The translations under genes were made by a program, and so were the position numbers. From Nannobrachium achirus (lineage: Eukaryota > Chordata > Actinopteri > Myctophiformes > Myctophidae): a stretch of DNA of 64,000 bases. Every line of letters begins with the position of its first letter. The first letter of the stretch is position 1. The stretch lies in contig OY997641.1 of the NCBI GenBank assembly GCA_963921795.1, positions 52,040,216 to 52,104,215 on the forward strand, read 5' to 3'. Below the pieces are notes generated by a model. That model saw only the letters and a program-made list of their open reading frames with translations, made no database searches and was not told the DNA's origin. This document shows, in pieces, positions 1-11,870 of this stretch.

Positions 1-100
1 GAAGGACTGGCGGATTCGGGCCACACACACCGAAATACCTGCACGTGTGTCTCAAAAGAATATGAGTGTAATAATTGTTGAGGTGATGTGTTTTTTACAG

Positions 101-269
101 TGTGGCTGGTACTGGGGTCCCATGAACTGGGAGGATGCTGAGATGAAGCTGAAGGGTAAACCCGATGGTTCCTTCCTGGTTCGGGACAGTTCAGATCCTC
201 GATACATCCTCAGCCTCAGCTTCAGGTCCCAGGGAGTCACACACCACACGCGCATGGAGCACTACAGGG
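101..269 (+). CDS. socs7: SOCS7 exon, SH2 domain first half
   Basis: Acceptor TTTTTTACAG ends at 100; donor GTAAGA starts at 270. Reads in phase 0 from TGT (Cys) and ends one base into the Gly codon after HYR. Contains the FLVRDS motif of SH2 domains. Confidence 0.93.
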
Positions 270-2003
270 GTAAGACGCACAGACGCACAGACACACGCGC
301 TCACACACACACGCATGCACGCACAGAGGAGATGCACACTCTCTGCAGAAAAGTAAAATTTTCAGGCATAGCATTGGTTCAAAAAATACATTTCTTGGTG
401 ACTTTTGTCTTAAGTGTCCCCCCCCCCTCCCCTCTTAATGCGGAATATAGCATATATGTGGAATGAATTGTATAATTTTATTATAATCAAATGTGCTGAC
501 ATGGCCATACATAGAGCATTGTGTCAGACAGCATGAGTACGCCAGCCTAGGTCTGCCAGCCAGCCCCCAGCACCATCAAATTATAATAATAATAATAATA
601 ATAATAACTTGGATTTATATAGCGCCTTTCAAAAAACCCAAGGCGCTTAACAAAACATATACAATCATGTTATTGTCCAAAAGCCAGAATAAATAAGTGT
701 CGCTTCAGTGCGGACTTGAAAGAGTCCAATGTTGGCAGCTGGCGAATCGCCATGGGGAGGGAGTTCCAGAGGGTTGGGGCCGCCACACTGAAGGCTCTAT
801 CCCCAAGGGTCCGCTTTTATTTATTATTAATTATAATTTACTTATATCTAGCACAGTGCTTAGTTAGTTCAGGTGTATCATTTAGATACATGTATACTGT
901 ATAGTTATGTTTGCATTCATCGTTGTATTTGAAATTGCTAAAATCACATTATTTACACAACATTGTTAAAAGGTTAATTCAAGAAACGGCATAGTCTACG
1001 GTGCTTTGCAGCTAAAACCGTATGTAAAGAAAAGTCTGGGTTACTATTGTTTGTAGAGGGTAATATTTGGATATGCCAGAGAGCAGGTGTGAATGGCAAG
1101 AGATTGTTTCTGTATATTGTGAGGAAATCTTTCCCCCCATATAAAGCAAAGCTTCAATTTCAGAATCTGTTCATGTTATTTTGGTGTATTAAGCTGTCAT
1201 TTTTTCTGTCTCTCTCTCTCTGTCTCTGTCCTCCAGGTACATTCAGTCTGTGGTGTCATCCTAAGTTTGAGGACCGCTGTCACTCGGTGGTAGAGTTCAT
1301 AGAGAGAGCCATCATGCACTCCAAGAATGGAAAGTTCCTCTACTTCCTGCGCTCCCGTGTCCCTGGTAACCATCCACCAATCAGAGCTCTCTGTTTCCAT
1401 CCATCCATCTGTTCACCTGTCTCTATATATCTGTCCTTCCATGTGTCTGTCTGTCATATACTCTGTTTGCTAGACAGAAAATCTTTCTCCTTTAGAGCTG
1501 TCTGCTCAAATCTTTAAGATTAAAATCTGATTCTAGTCTTTTAAAGATTTTAAATGACGGGTAAGATTCATTGTAATAGAGCACTGGCTTGCGCTAGCAA
1601 TTGACCAGTGAATGAAGCTCCACTCACAATGCCATAGTGGTGGCTGTGCTGCTATTGTTGCAGTTGATCCGTCTGGGGCAGCTTTGGCAGATACACTGTC
1701 AGATGCTGCTGCTGTTAAGATAGAGATGGTGTGACCACCATAACCTAGACCAAACCTCTTTAACCGAAAATCGTCGAATCAACAAGCTGTCAGCGCCTCG
1801 TGCTGCAGAAGTGTTGACTTGTGAGCTTGTCGATCGGTTATTTTCGACTAAGAGTTCTTAAGTGGTTCATTAAAAAATATATAATAATAAAATCCTATCG
1901 CACAAAGAATCAGGCTGTAGTAACTCTGAGGACCCCCTTGGGGTCCCGGACATCCTGTTGAAGACCCTGCGTTTTTGACTAAAAGAATGTCTATGTGTTT
2001 GTT

Positions 2004-2034
<31 letters not shown>

Positions 2035-2182
2035 ATTCCCAGGCCTGCCCCCTACCCCAGTCCAGCTGCTGTATCCAGTGTCCAGGTTCAGCAGTGTGAA
2101 GTCCCTGCAACACCTCTGTCGCTTCTGTATCAGACAGCTGGTCCGTATAGACCACATCCAGGAGCTGCCCCTACCAACGTAT

Positions 2183-2265
<83 letters not shown>

Positions 2266-2270
2266 GCACG

Positions 2271-2314
<44 letters not shown>

Positions 2315-4673
2315 ACGCACACACACACACACACCACGCACACACACGTGCACACGTTTATAGCTCACAACGTGTCCCCTATGGAAACTGAATTTCAGTC
2401 TTTGGGAGTTGTGTTACTAGACTTACCTTTATAAACACATTGGTGAAGACATTTCTTGGTAAGGAATTTACATTATTACATTATTAGGATTGGACATTAT
2501 TTCTGAAGATATTCCCAGACTAAATGGTATCAGTAAGAGAGAGACGGGAAAGACGGGAGATAGAGGGGGGTGACAATGCAGCAAAGCACCTCGGGTCAGA
2601 GTCGAAATCCTGGGCCACCTGCGTGAAGGACTATGGCCTTATTATTTATGTGGTGTGCTCTCTTACCAGGTGAGCCACCTTGCAGGAGAGTTTTACGGTC
2701 AGCTAAAACACCAAGTGATGTAATGTATTGCCTCCTCTCTAGACCCAGTCTCTAGACATGACCCATAAAGCTCAAATGGGAATATTTATTTGCGCGCTGA
2801 TGCCGATCTTTGACCGTCACAGAGGGGTTTGTGGAATTGGTGCTGTTATTTAGAAAAGGCCTGGAATTGACGATGCCAGTGTGGTAATCAAAAGCCAGTG
2901 GACTCAACCATCTGCAATGTTATGCTCTTTTGTTTGAAAATAATATTAACTAGAAAGGTGCAAGTGTGGTTGCAGACCTTTGCACTGACATGAGTCGCGA
3001 GGAATCCACTGGGAAATGAATTCCGTCTTCCCATTTATATTATATATATTGTGATGTCAAGTGAAGCATTACCAAAAGCTTCACTTTTCTGTTTCTTTTC
3101 TGCAAAGAATAACAAAACGCAGGTTCACTTTGCTGGCAAAACATTCTCGGACCGAGAACGATACAGTGTGTTGCCTATAGCAGGGGTTCCCAAACTTTTT
3201 TGTCTCAGGGCATCCCATGAATATTTGTTTTAATCCGAGGCACCCCTACATTATAATTTTCACTCCCAGCACCTTATATTTATAGCATGTCATCGTTGTT
3301 GGAAACCTTGTATGTCCAAAACCGTTTGTTTTGCATTTATCATCTATAAAATTAACTAAACAAGTGAAAACAGCAGATCTACAAGCACACAACGCCTCGC
3401 ATCGCGAGGCGTTGTGTGCTTGTAGATCGGCTGTTTTCACTAGTTTTGTGCGACAGTCTTGTATGATGAAGCAGGGCTTTGCTTTACCAAAAGATGTACA
3501 CATTTGAAACATGGTGATGCAAGGTTTCTGCCCGACAGTGACGATATTTTAGTGATTATGTTGAGGAAAACATGGAGATAATAGCCATTTTGGTTAGAAC
3601 TGACAAGTTTAAAATGATACTAAATATTTTTTCAAGTGTCCAAATAAATTCCAAATATTATCAAATGATCTCGCGGCACCCCTGGACTGCCGTCGCGGCA
3701 CCCCAGGGTGCCCTGTCACCCACTTTGAAAACCCCTGGCCTATTATAGCAACCACACTAACAAAGCCTACCCTGTGGTTACAGACGGTGCTGCATTTGGG
3801 CCAGCACTCACTGGTACAGAGGACCCTTTATGCTGAATGTTGTCCACCTGAACACCCGTATTACTTATAATTACATACCAGCACTTACTGCTGAATCTAG
3901 ATAGGCATGTGCACATTGTTCCCCCAGCACTTACGAGGCTGACTGCGGCCAACCCATTTGAAGGTCTACGGTTGTAGATTGACCTTCAAATGGGTTCTTG
4001 TGGAAATCCTGCCATGTTGGTTTGTAGAATGTGTAAACCTTTCGTGATGCTGCAGTTACGTTATGCCACCTATAGATGGAGATATTTATTTGACATTGAG
4101 AAGAGGGCCATAATGAAAAATGCTGCTGTAAAATTGCTTATAATTCAGTATTTGTTCAGTATCTTACCACAGTGATTAATATACAGAACATTTTCAGAAT
4201 GTTTATAGACTATCAGGCATCTGATTGTAACCATGTTATTAGCACATGGATTAAAGTCCTCAGTTGCGAACCGAAAATAGCCGATCTAGAAGCAACGCAA
4301 CACATTTGTGATCTTGTAGATCAGCTATTTTCAGTGCAATGCATAGCACGCAAACAAGTACAGTATAACTCAGGCATAACCCTAGAACATGTGGCTGATA
4401 AAGTCAAGTCCTACTGTACTACTAGATATTAATTACATTTAATTTACCAGTAAGATGCCTACGGGCCCAAAAGGGCGAAATGTTAATTTATCCATTTGTA
4501 ACCCAACAGTTTAATTTTCTATTCTACTGTCTCCCTCTGTCTGTCTTCCTCTTTCTAGACCACTGATTGTCTATCTGAGGAAGTTCTACTATTATGATCC
4601 TGAGGAGGAGATGTACTTGTCAATCAAGGAGAGGGATCAGAATGGCCAGCCGGGGGTGGAGTCTCAAACGTAG
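101..4673 (+). CDS. socs7: SOCS7 (suppressor of cytokine signalling 7), last four coding exons, 5' end outside window
   Basis: Join 101-269, 1237-1365, 2043-2178, 4559-4673 gives 182 residues and a TAG stop with all splice phases consistent (169+129+136+115 = 549 nt). The first exon opens the SH2 domain (CGWYWGPMNWEDAE) with the phosphotyrosine-binding arginine in FLVRDSSD. Exon 2 completes SH2. Exon 3 carries the SOCS box with an elongin BC-box (SLQHLCRFCI) and the LPLP Cullin-5 box, and exon 4 the C-terminal tail (YLRKFYYYDPEEE). Family knowledge: SOCS proteins recruit phosphotyrosine targets to an Elongin B/C-Cullin5 ubiquitin ligase, and SOCS7 also binds cytoskeletal and adaptor proteins. 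The residues GPMNWEDAEMKLKGKPDGS separate it from SOCS6. The long N-terminal region lies upstream of the window. Confidence 0.93.
583..826. repeat. Unclassified retroelement 3' fragment in SOCS7 intron
   Basis: An (ATA)n tract is followed by the motif TTATATAGCGCCTTTC and a tract that looks like an old reverse-transcribed tail sequence. I see no ORF of interest. The rest of this intron (270-1236) shows no other feature I can name. Confidence 0.4.
1237..1365 (+). CDS. socs7: SOCS7 exon, SH2 domain second half
   Basis: Acceptor CTCCAG ends at 1236 after a CT-rich tract; donor GTAACC at 1366. Encodes TFSLWCHPKFEDRCHSVVEF and on to LYFLRSRVP, the end of the SH2 fold. Phase 1 at both ends. Confidence 0.92.
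1366..2042. other. SOCS7 intron with a degenerate hairpin and (TG)n next to the acceptor
   Basis: Bases 1765-1848 form a decayed hairpin (GAAAATCGTC... with ...GATCGGTTATTTTC) resembling the hairpin module found elsewhere in the window. Bases 2008-2034 are a TG run ending eight bases before the splice acceptor. Nothing else recognisable. Confidence 0.45.
2043..2178 (+). CDS. socs7: SOCS7 exon, SOCS-box core
   Basis: Acceptor ATTCCCAG ends at 2042; donor GTATGT at 2179. Encodes LPPTPVQLLYPVSRFS, then the BC-box SLQHLCRFCI and the ELPLP Cul5-box. The exon is 136 bp, so skipping it would shift the frame. A (TG)n tract sits directly upstream and a (CA)n tract directly downstream. Confidence 0.92.
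2184..2350. repeat. (CA)n compound microsatellite just after SOCS7 exon 3
   Basis: About 165 bp of CA dinucleotides with a few CGCA and CCACG interruptions, starting six bases after the donor at 2179. Long reading frames of His-Thr or Cys-Val here are artefacts of the repeat. Confidence 0.95.
2538..2690 (-). mobile_element. tRNA-derived SINE (teleost type), minus orientation
   Basis: On the minus strand the head reads GGTGGCTCACCTGGTAAGAG (A-box-like), a B-box-like stretch follows, and then the body TTTGCTGCATTGTCACCCCC and a CT-rich tail. This layout is typical of a common teleost tRNA SINE. Flanking duplications were not identified. Confidence 0.6.
3181..3737. mobile_element. hAT-like non-autonomous element with internal hairpin
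   Basis: Starts CAGGGGTTCCCAAACTTTTT and ends GAAAACCCCTG, an inverted terminal pair of the hAT type. It is flanked by an imperfect 8-bp duplication (GCCTATAG at 3173-3180, GCCTATTA at 3738-3745). It has no transposase. An almost perfect hairpin occupies 3364-3440. Confidence 0.75.
3364..3440. repeat. Hairpin module copy 1
   Basis: Inverted repeat of about 36 bp per arm: GTGAAAACAGCAGATCTACA at one end and its near complement (TGTAGATCGGCTGTTTTCAC) at the other, meeting at CGCATCGCG. The same sequence recurs at 17202-17278, 45446-45522 and 46739-46818. Confidence 0.9.
3738..4558. other. SOCS7 intron remainder
   Basis: Bases 3957-4000 hold a short inverted repeat (CCATTTGAAGGTCTACGG, then GACCTTCAAATGG). 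Bases 4273-4332 hold a diverged copy of the hairpin module (GAAAATAGCCGATCTAGAAG, then CTTGTAGATCAGCTATTTTC). No coding signal beyond these. Confidence 0.5.
4559..4673 (+). CDS. socs7: SOCS7 terminal coding exon
   Basis: Acceptor CTTTCTAG ends at 4558. Encodes PLIVYLRKFYYYDPEEEMYL and then an acidic/polar tail ending SQT before TAG at 4671-4673. The KFYYYDPEEE stretch closes the SOCS box as in other SOCS7 proteins. Confidence 0.9.
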
Positions 4674-5587
4674 CGCTGGAGCCTGATAGGTTGATGTGAG
4701 TGATTGACACCTCGGGGGGTTAGGGGTAGAGTTGGGTTGTCTAAAAGATAACATGTACACATAGCGACAATGCGGCTCAAAGGAACTGTAGTGCCTTGGA
4801 CTGCAGCAGGCCAATCACACGCTGCCAGGGTGGGGCTTGACAGAAAGCTGTGCCAAAAAAAAAAAATCATGCCATCCAACCCCATCTTTCAAACATGGCA
4901 GCCATGTTTGTTTACATTTGAAGAAAACATTATGGCTGCTGATCAGATTTTTTGGTTTGAAAGCTATGAACGGCGTGCATGATCCGTGCACTATGAATTA
5001 CATGGAAGTCTATGGAGACTGGGGGCATCCTGGCACTTCAAAAAGATTTTTAAAATGCAGCGAATGAGTTAATTCATGTAGATGTTTTTTTTTTTATCAC
5101 ATTCTAGTGCTCATTAATATAAATAAATATTAAAGATTAAAGTAATCTCCCCCCTTTTTTTTCCCCAGTTCTTTTTTATACCTGACCAGCTGACCCGAGG
5201 ACTGACGCGTGTGATTGGATACAGTCTCATTCCGGAGACAAGACTGCAGCCAATCAGCTCCCTCAGCTCGGCTCTGTATCCGGGCGGAGTTTCAGATGAT
5301 CCGCCCTCCTCCAACTCTCTGCTTGGCTCTCAGGGAGAAGGGGAGGGGCCTGGGGATGTGGAGACTCCGCCTCTCTGGTGATGTCATTGCCGAGCAGCTG
5401 AACTTGAGAAAAAAACAGACTGTTGGCAAAGTTGCTAACTTGCAAAAAACAACAAAAAACTACAACGACATGAACAACAAACCCCAGCCTGAGTAGTGAA
5501 ATATTTTGTCGCCTCCGGGATCCTTTTCTTTCTGTGGTTTAAACAGGAATTGATGTGGCTTTGTTCTCCAAGCTCATTGGCATAAAG

Positions 5588-6053
5588 CAGGGGTCTTCAA
5601 CAGGGGATCCAGGACCCTAGGGAGTCCTCAGAGTTACTACAGGGGGGCCTCCAAATCTTTGTGCGATAGAAACTTTTTATATTAACCACTTGAACCTTAG
5701 TGTCCATATTCTGAGAACTTTAGCCAGAAATAGCAGATCTACAAGCTCAAAACTTGCCTCGCGCTGCAAGGCGTTGTGAGCTTGTAGATCGACTATTTTC
5801 GGCAAAGAGCTTTGGTGTATTGGGGAAAAAGAGCAGACTAAGTACAGAGTGGAAGGTCAAGTTTATTAAGTATTGACTGTTCAAGTGGTTAAATGTCTGA
5901 AAACACAAACTGAGTTGACATGAATCCAAAAAAACACTGATGATTGTGCTGTCAAACGAAACTATATGAAATCTATGATAAGGTTGTGGTGGTCCCTGCT
6001 TCATCTCTCTCTCAACTAAGGGGTCCTTGGCCTGAAAACGTTGAAGACCCCTG
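5588..6053. mobile_element. hAT-like non-autonomous element
   Basis: Termini CAGGGGTCTTCAAC and GTTGAAGACCCCTG are exact inverted repeats. Flanks GCATAAAG and GCCTAAAG form a 7/8 target duplication. A hairpin-module copy lies at 5723-5803 and one unit of the AAGGGGTCC...CTTCATCTCTCTC repeat lies near the right end. This is the simple form of the element whose unit is amplified at 40946 and 51056. Confidence 0.8.
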
Positions 6054-6415
6054 GCCTAAAGACAATCTCCTCTCACATGTGGTAGTGCAATCTTGGCTTT
6101 TTTGTTTCTTTTTCTTTTTACCTCTGGGCCCTAGAACAAAGAAATCCAAGTGAAAAAAGTACGTAATGATATTGATGAACTTTATTTGTATAACACTAAC
6201 ACAAAGAATATCGTACAATTAATGGAATGAACAATACAATTGACACAAAAGCCTGTCTCATAAACGGTGCCTCAAGAAGAGGTTAAAAACGTTGCAGTTT
6301 GTTTCTGTTATGGAGAATACAGTAGATCTATAGAAAATCAATTATTAATTTCATATTGATCCCGCCATTTCCGCATTCAGTAGTAAGACTTCTTGTTAGC
6401 CAATGAAGTGTGTAC

Positions 6416-6916
6416 TAGGGCATTCAACAACTATTCGAAGATTCGAATATCAAAGTCACTATTCGACGTTGTTCACCGAAGTCGAATATTCGCTTTTTTT
6501 TTTTTATTGTTTTCTCTTTAAAAAATATATAGTTTATAAAGCTTGGCGAGATAGGAAGTCATAAGAATGTGCTGTCAATGCCCCTGGTGGATGAATTTGT
6601 TAATGCTCTATACCAGGGGTTCTCAAACCTTTTTAGGCTGTGACCCCCAAAATAAACATATTTGAACTGGGGACCCCCACCCTGACAAGCACTTGGAATT
6701 GTAGGTATTACATTTAATGTGACTCGGTTCCGCAGATAAATATTATGAAAATAGCAGATCTACATGCTCACAACGCCGAGCATGTAGAGCTGCTATTTTC
6801 ACAATGTTCGCCTCTTGCTTACTTAATATTCGACAGTCCTGTCGAATATTCGACTATTCGAATACTTTGAGGTAGAATAATTCGAATACTAAAAATCACT
6901 ATTCGTGAATGCCCTA
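6416..6916. mobile_element. TAGGGCATTC-ended DNA transposon (hAT-like) with a nested fragment
   Basis: Inverted ends TAGGGCATTCA / TGAATGCCCTA, flanked by GTGTGTAC and GCGTGTAC (7/8 match). Both subterminal regions are rich in ATTCGAATA palindromes. A second hAT-like start (CAGGGGTTCTCAAACC, 6616) and a hairpin-module copy (6747-6801) are nested inside. Confidence 0.75.
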
Positions 6917-8054
6917 GCGTGTACACCACATTAATGAGATGTACTGTATAAGGAGCTCCATGGGAATACGCACATTTCTGCTCCCTTGGAAGGACCGGGA
7001 TTCTAGAGGCGACAAAAATGGCGTTCCGCACTTGAACCGACCGTTACGGCAATATTACCAAAAAAGAAAAGAAAAAAAGATAAAAGAACCCAACAAGGTT
7101 ATCGTGACTACCCTGCTGTGACGTTCACCGTGGATGGTGACGTCACAAAACTCGTTGATTCACTGGAACTGGAGGGGGAGGGGTGGGCGGGGGCGGGGGG
7201 TCTTTTCAGAACACTGTCCGAGTGAGACTTTTTGCTGTGGGAGAGGTTAAGGTCCTGACAGAGACAGAGACTCTGTCAGCTTTTACAACACTTCACCCCA
7301 CAACGGTGGGGTCGCGGCCCTCGTATGGGGGGCTTTCAAGATGTCAGAGATGGTCACAAACAAACAAACAAACAAAACAATGAGAAATGAGGGAGAGATT
7401 TAGAGAGAGACTAAGAGGAAAGTAATCTACGACACGCTGAGACTCGAAAGACAACCCAGACGTTCCCGTTGTTGCTCCAAAGAAACGGAAGACGGTTGGA
7501 CGGCTAAACTACAACCTTCCCTCCCGCCCTCCATCCCTCTCTGTTCCCGCGCTGGTTCCCTGCCCGTCGCCCTCTTAAGTAACGGAACGAGTCTGAAGCC
7601 TTGTGCTGTCGAATGCCTTGTCCTGCTTGTGTGGATAATTATTCCTATCTTCACCCAGCGGCTGGGGGAGAGCGCAGCTGTGGGACGGACGGAGGCGTCT
7701 CAGCAGCACGAAGAATGGGAACCACTGCTCCTACAGGACAACTTGTGGACATTTCTCTGGTTGACTCAATGCTCACTTGACCTGCACCTTCCTGACTGGC
7801 TGTACTGTATGTACTGAGAATGAGGCGTGTCTGTGTGTGTGAGAGAGAGTGTGTGTGTGTGCGCGTGAAATTGTCCTTGAGCGCACGTTTTTCTGTATAT
7901 ATTTGAATGTGTGTGTGTAAATACTGTATGATGGTTATATTTGTAGCAGGCCAGAGAAAGTAGGTGGGTGAGGCGACATTGTTTGTGTGTGTGTTTATGC
8001 GTGCGTGTGTGAGAGGGAGAACGAGAGCATGCGTGTGCATGTGCCAGTGTGAGT

Positions 8055-8091
<37 letters not shown>

Positions 8092-8187
8092 TGTGGATCA
8101 CTGAGGTATGGTCTGCTTGGAGTTGAACAGGAATCCTCTTGCTAGACATCTTTTACTGGACAAAACCGCGTTACCAGAACAAGTAAT

Positions 8188-8193
8188 AATAAA
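8188..8193 (+). terminator. Candidate polyadenylation signal
   Basis: AATAAA followed by a GT-rich stretch (CACTGTTGGTG). It is the first good poly(A) context on the + strand downstream of SOCS7. Assignment to SOCS7 is inferred from position only. Confidence 0.4.
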
Positions 8194-8935
8194 CACTGTT
8201 GGTGAAAGTAAAGAGAGAAGACTTCCCTATTTTTCTGCATTACAACTCCCACACGTGCGCACGGCACGCACACAGGTACCAGAACTGAGTCTTACTGTAT
8301 ATCAGTCATATAGTTCAGGGGTCTTCAAGAAATATGTTATTTCAATACTCATACAGATGTTTAATACTCTACAGATTTCAGATTGCAATTCACCTCTTGC
8401 ACAACATGCCACACACTGCAAACAAGTGCAGGGGTTTTAATGTCTTTAAAACATCTATAAAGAAAAACACTGATTTGTGTCTTTGACGCATTGTTGAGCT
8501 CCGAAGTACAAAGAACAACACTATTGGTGTCCCCCACTGTGTCGGGGACAGTTTGTATGTTAGTAGCAGCAAGCATGCGGTTGGTACAGGTATAGTTCGG
8601 AGGATCATTGAGTTATGGGTCTGGAAGCATACACTTTGTGAGGCAAAAGGGAGGAGCCATGCTAGCCTCAGTGAGCTAGCGGTGGCTCCTTATTGGTTAA
8701 TCAAGTTGTCTCCCATACCCCTGATGTGTCCTTTGCTCCATGTGTGTTGAAATCCCAAGTCCCAATTGAAACCGCAAAACGGACAAAAACTGTCGAGCTA
8801 ACCCAGATCATGATCTCCTAAAAACAGAATTATGGGCAAATTCGAATAACATTTGAATTCTAATCTTTTGTCACCACATTTGGAGTGCTGCCCCTCTACA
8901 AACTGATTGATTCCGACAGTACAGGTTGTCTAATT

Positions 8936-9420
8936 AAAGGAGTAGTTCACCCCCAAAATGCCTTTTTTTTCTTCTATTGATTACTCATTCCATGGAGACT
9001 TAAAGATTTGTTTTTTGGGGCTTTTAGGCCTTTATTGATAGGACAGTAGACTGACAGGAAATGGGGGGAGAGATGGGGAGTGACACGCGGCAAAGGTCGC
9101 CCGGGAACCGATCCGGTGACGCCGCCAGGCATCCATGCCTATGTGGCAATGCCTAAGTGGTACGCGCCTGGACCAGTAGGCCAGCGGGCACCCTTTGCCA
9201 TGGAGAATTGAGTTCAATAATATTAATTGACTAATTTCATTACAATAAATGTACCCCCATTGATTCTGGATGGGTCCCCATCCGGAATTAATGGGGGCAA
9301 ATTTGCTTTTTTTAATAAATGTGTCTTACGAATGCGACAAATGTAAAAAAATATTATTGAACTCTCCATGGCGTGAGTAATCAATAGAAAAAAGTCATTT
9401 TGAGGGTGAACTACTCCTTT
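8936..9420. mobile_element. TIR element (AAAGGAGTAGTTCACCC ends) containing a SINE
   Basis: The ends AAAGGAGTAGTTCACCC and GGGTGAACTACTCCTTT are exact inverted repeats, bounded by TTAA on both sides if the A/T run is shared. Related ends occur at 18611-18908, about 27780-27962 and 52955-53085, in paralogous receptor-gene introns. A SINE occupies about 9010-9195. Confidence 0.75.
9010..9195 (-). mobile_element. tRNA-derived SINE, minus orientation
   Basis: Shares with 25780-25985 the tail TTTCCTGTCAGTCTACTGTC on the minus strand and a tRNA-like head (GCTGGCCTACTGGTCC, B-box region GGATCGGTTCCC). It lies inside the TIR element at 8936-9420. Confidence 0.7.
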
Positions 9421-11870
9421 AATGTGCTTATGGCTGTCTCGAATGTCAAGTCATCAGCCAGACTGTTGAACAAAGTGAAAAGTGAAACGGACTCACTCGA
9501 GAGGCTAGTAGATATATGAAGTTGAGTACATTGTTTATAGAAACCACAGCTTATGGCATGTTCTAAAAACAGTGGTGGAAAGTACATTTACTCAAGTAGT
9601 TTGCTGGAGCATTTCCTATTTTTAACATTCTTACTACACTAAATCTCTGAGGCAAATATTGTACTTTTTACTCCACTACAATGATTTGAAAACTTTAGTC
9701 ACTAGTTACTTTGTAGATTTGAATTAGTATTACAAAACATACATTAACCACTTCAGCCCTCTGGTTTTTTCAAAATGGCTGATGTACAATTTTATACAAT
9801 GATGCAAATTTTATACAATGATTTTATACAAAAAGAAATATACTTAAAAGTATATTTTTTTATTCCAATACTTTTGCACTTTTATATTTTGATTACCAGA
9901 CTTCCACTTGTAACAGAGTGTTTCTGCATTGCAGTATTTATACTTTTACTCAACTAAAACATTTGAGTACTTCTTGCATTGCTGTGAAGCGTTTGGTTGG
10001 TTGAGGCACAAACTAGTTCAAGACACAATCCTACGTGTCCTCTGGGGACTGTTACTACTGAGGAGCTGTTTTGTACATCGATAGTCCTTTATTGATCTAT
10101 AAGAGAAATTAAGTTGCCACAATAGAAAACACATGATAGATTCAAAGTATATTATATACTAAAAAAGGAGTAAACGTGTAACACGTGTAGAAGGAATAAT
10201 ATACAAAATATACATTTAAAGGCTGTCTACACTTGAACCCACGAGGTGTCAACCAAAATGTGTGAGCTATTAACATATTCACATATACATGTTTTAGGTA
10301 GAGTATTCATGAACAATATATAATCTATAGTAGTATATACACATCACAGTATTCTTGCTAGTCCCTCTGGCCTCTGCACGACTGTCAGGGATTTGCTTGT
10401 TGTATGAGCTAATAACAGGTATAAATATAAATGTAGTTAAAATGTACAAATAGTATTAGTCTTTTTGACAATTAGAGTGTTGTTGACACACCACTGTGGA
10501 GATGTTGGGTATTGCCCTAATGGCCATTAACACTAGTAGGACTTTATAGAGTCCCTCTGTCTGTGGTATGCAGTCACATACTCCTTTAGTATACAGTATA
10601 GGCTACACAGCATAGTTTGCTCTACATGACTTAAAGTCAATGGATGGAAACTAGGACTCGGGTTGGGATGCTTTGTATTGTATCTGCCACGGTTCCTGCG
10701 TGACTTCAGCGGTGAAATCGCACACGCTGTTGGGGTTACTTGGCATGCTTTTGCAGGTTCATAACCTGTCAATTTGAAGGTGTGAACAAGGAAATTATAG
10801 TTTCCTTGTGGCCTTGTAGCTAACCATAGGGAATTGATGGCACTTTCCTGTGGTCGCAAGGAACCTCATTTGACTTCCTTGGTTTGACATTTGTAAGGGC
10901 TGTAATTGGCATCAGACTAAACTGCTAAATCTAAATTAAATCTGTTGATGTGTCTAAGTAGTGTGCAATTAATTGCATGTGTGGACACGCGGACAGGCAG
11001 CAGAGTGCGCCAGCAGAGAGCGCAAGCACTGCGTTCAGTGCTTACTCCCGTAGCCAATCAGGGACCAGCATTCCTAGTGACATCACGATCAACAGCCAAT
11101 GAGGGACCAGCATTCTTGGTAACCTCACCATCAACAAGTGCGAACTGATATAAATAACAAAGCGCGCTCTGCTGGACATAAATGGCTACGAGTGCACAAG
11201 ACGCGAGTTGGCACCTCGACAGAGTGCAGTCTAGTTTTGGAACTGCGATGACCTGAGTGAGATGTGGCCGAAAAAAGAGAGTTTACATCCTCCCAGCCCA
11301 CTTCCAGGTGAAGTGTGTTCTTCTGAATACATACATGAGGTGCTGCCTAACCAACCATCCGGTAAACAGATGCATATCAATGCATAAAGCCTCATTTACA
11401 CTTGGTTGCGTATCATACACAACGCGGATCATTTGTAGAGCTGCTATTTTCGGTGTGTGACACAATATGCAGCCAAGTATAAACCAGGCATATGGTCAGG
11501 CTTGTTGGAGTTTCTGACCGTGAAGATGGGATCAGCGTACAACTTTATCAAGGAAGGAATCAGGTAAATGTCCCAAGAATGCGATAGTGTTTAGGATCTA
11601 CTGGCACAGCATGTACTGTAGGTCTGGATGGAAGCAGGCTGTTTGAGCTCAAGGGTGACAAGGGAGATGGTGGAGGTTGATCATAACAGGGAGCCATCTA
11701 TGTGTCTTGGGGGTTCCGAGTGTTTAAGATCCACGCACACTCTAAAGAGGCTGTCCAGGTGGAGCTCTTTAGCGCTGTAAACATGTTCCATGTCCTTCAC
11801 ACCTATGCAGGTGTAAGCAGCAGATTAGACAGACCCAGTTCTGTGCTCAAGGTTGGACATTGCTGTGTCT
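9421..11870. other. Intergenic stretch, mostly unidentified
   Basis: Bases 9570-9965 resemble a common teleost repeat (GTGGAAAGTACATTTACTCA ... ACTCAACTAAAACATTTGAG). Bases 11050-11140 hold a short tandem repeat (AGCCAATCAGGGACCAGCAT twice, diverged). Bases 11429-11456 are half of a hairpin-module copy. I see no gene. Confidence 0.4.

Larger units (their letters stand above)
4674..8215 (+). other. Probable SOCS7 3' UTR and downstream repeats
   Basis: No convincing ORF follows the SOCS7 stop for 3.5 kb. The stretch contains a fragment related to the TTAA-flanked element at 13630 (4850-5075), two hAT-like elements (5588-6053, 6416-6916), GT-rich sequence (7830-8095) and a possible polyadenylation signal at 8188. 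Assigning all of it to the SOCS7 transcript is inference; long 3' UTRs are usual for this gene. Confidence 0.4.

Noticed and set aside
1870..2434. Long ORFs of His-Thr or Cys-Val repeats
   Set aside because: They are translations of the (CA)n microsatellite in all frames and span a SOCS7 intron/exon boundary.
101..4673. SOCS6 rather than SOCS7
   Set aside because: The residues around the first SH2 strand (GPMNWEDAEMKLKGKPDGS) and the FYYYDPEEE tail fit SOCS7; SOCS6 differs at these positions as I know it.
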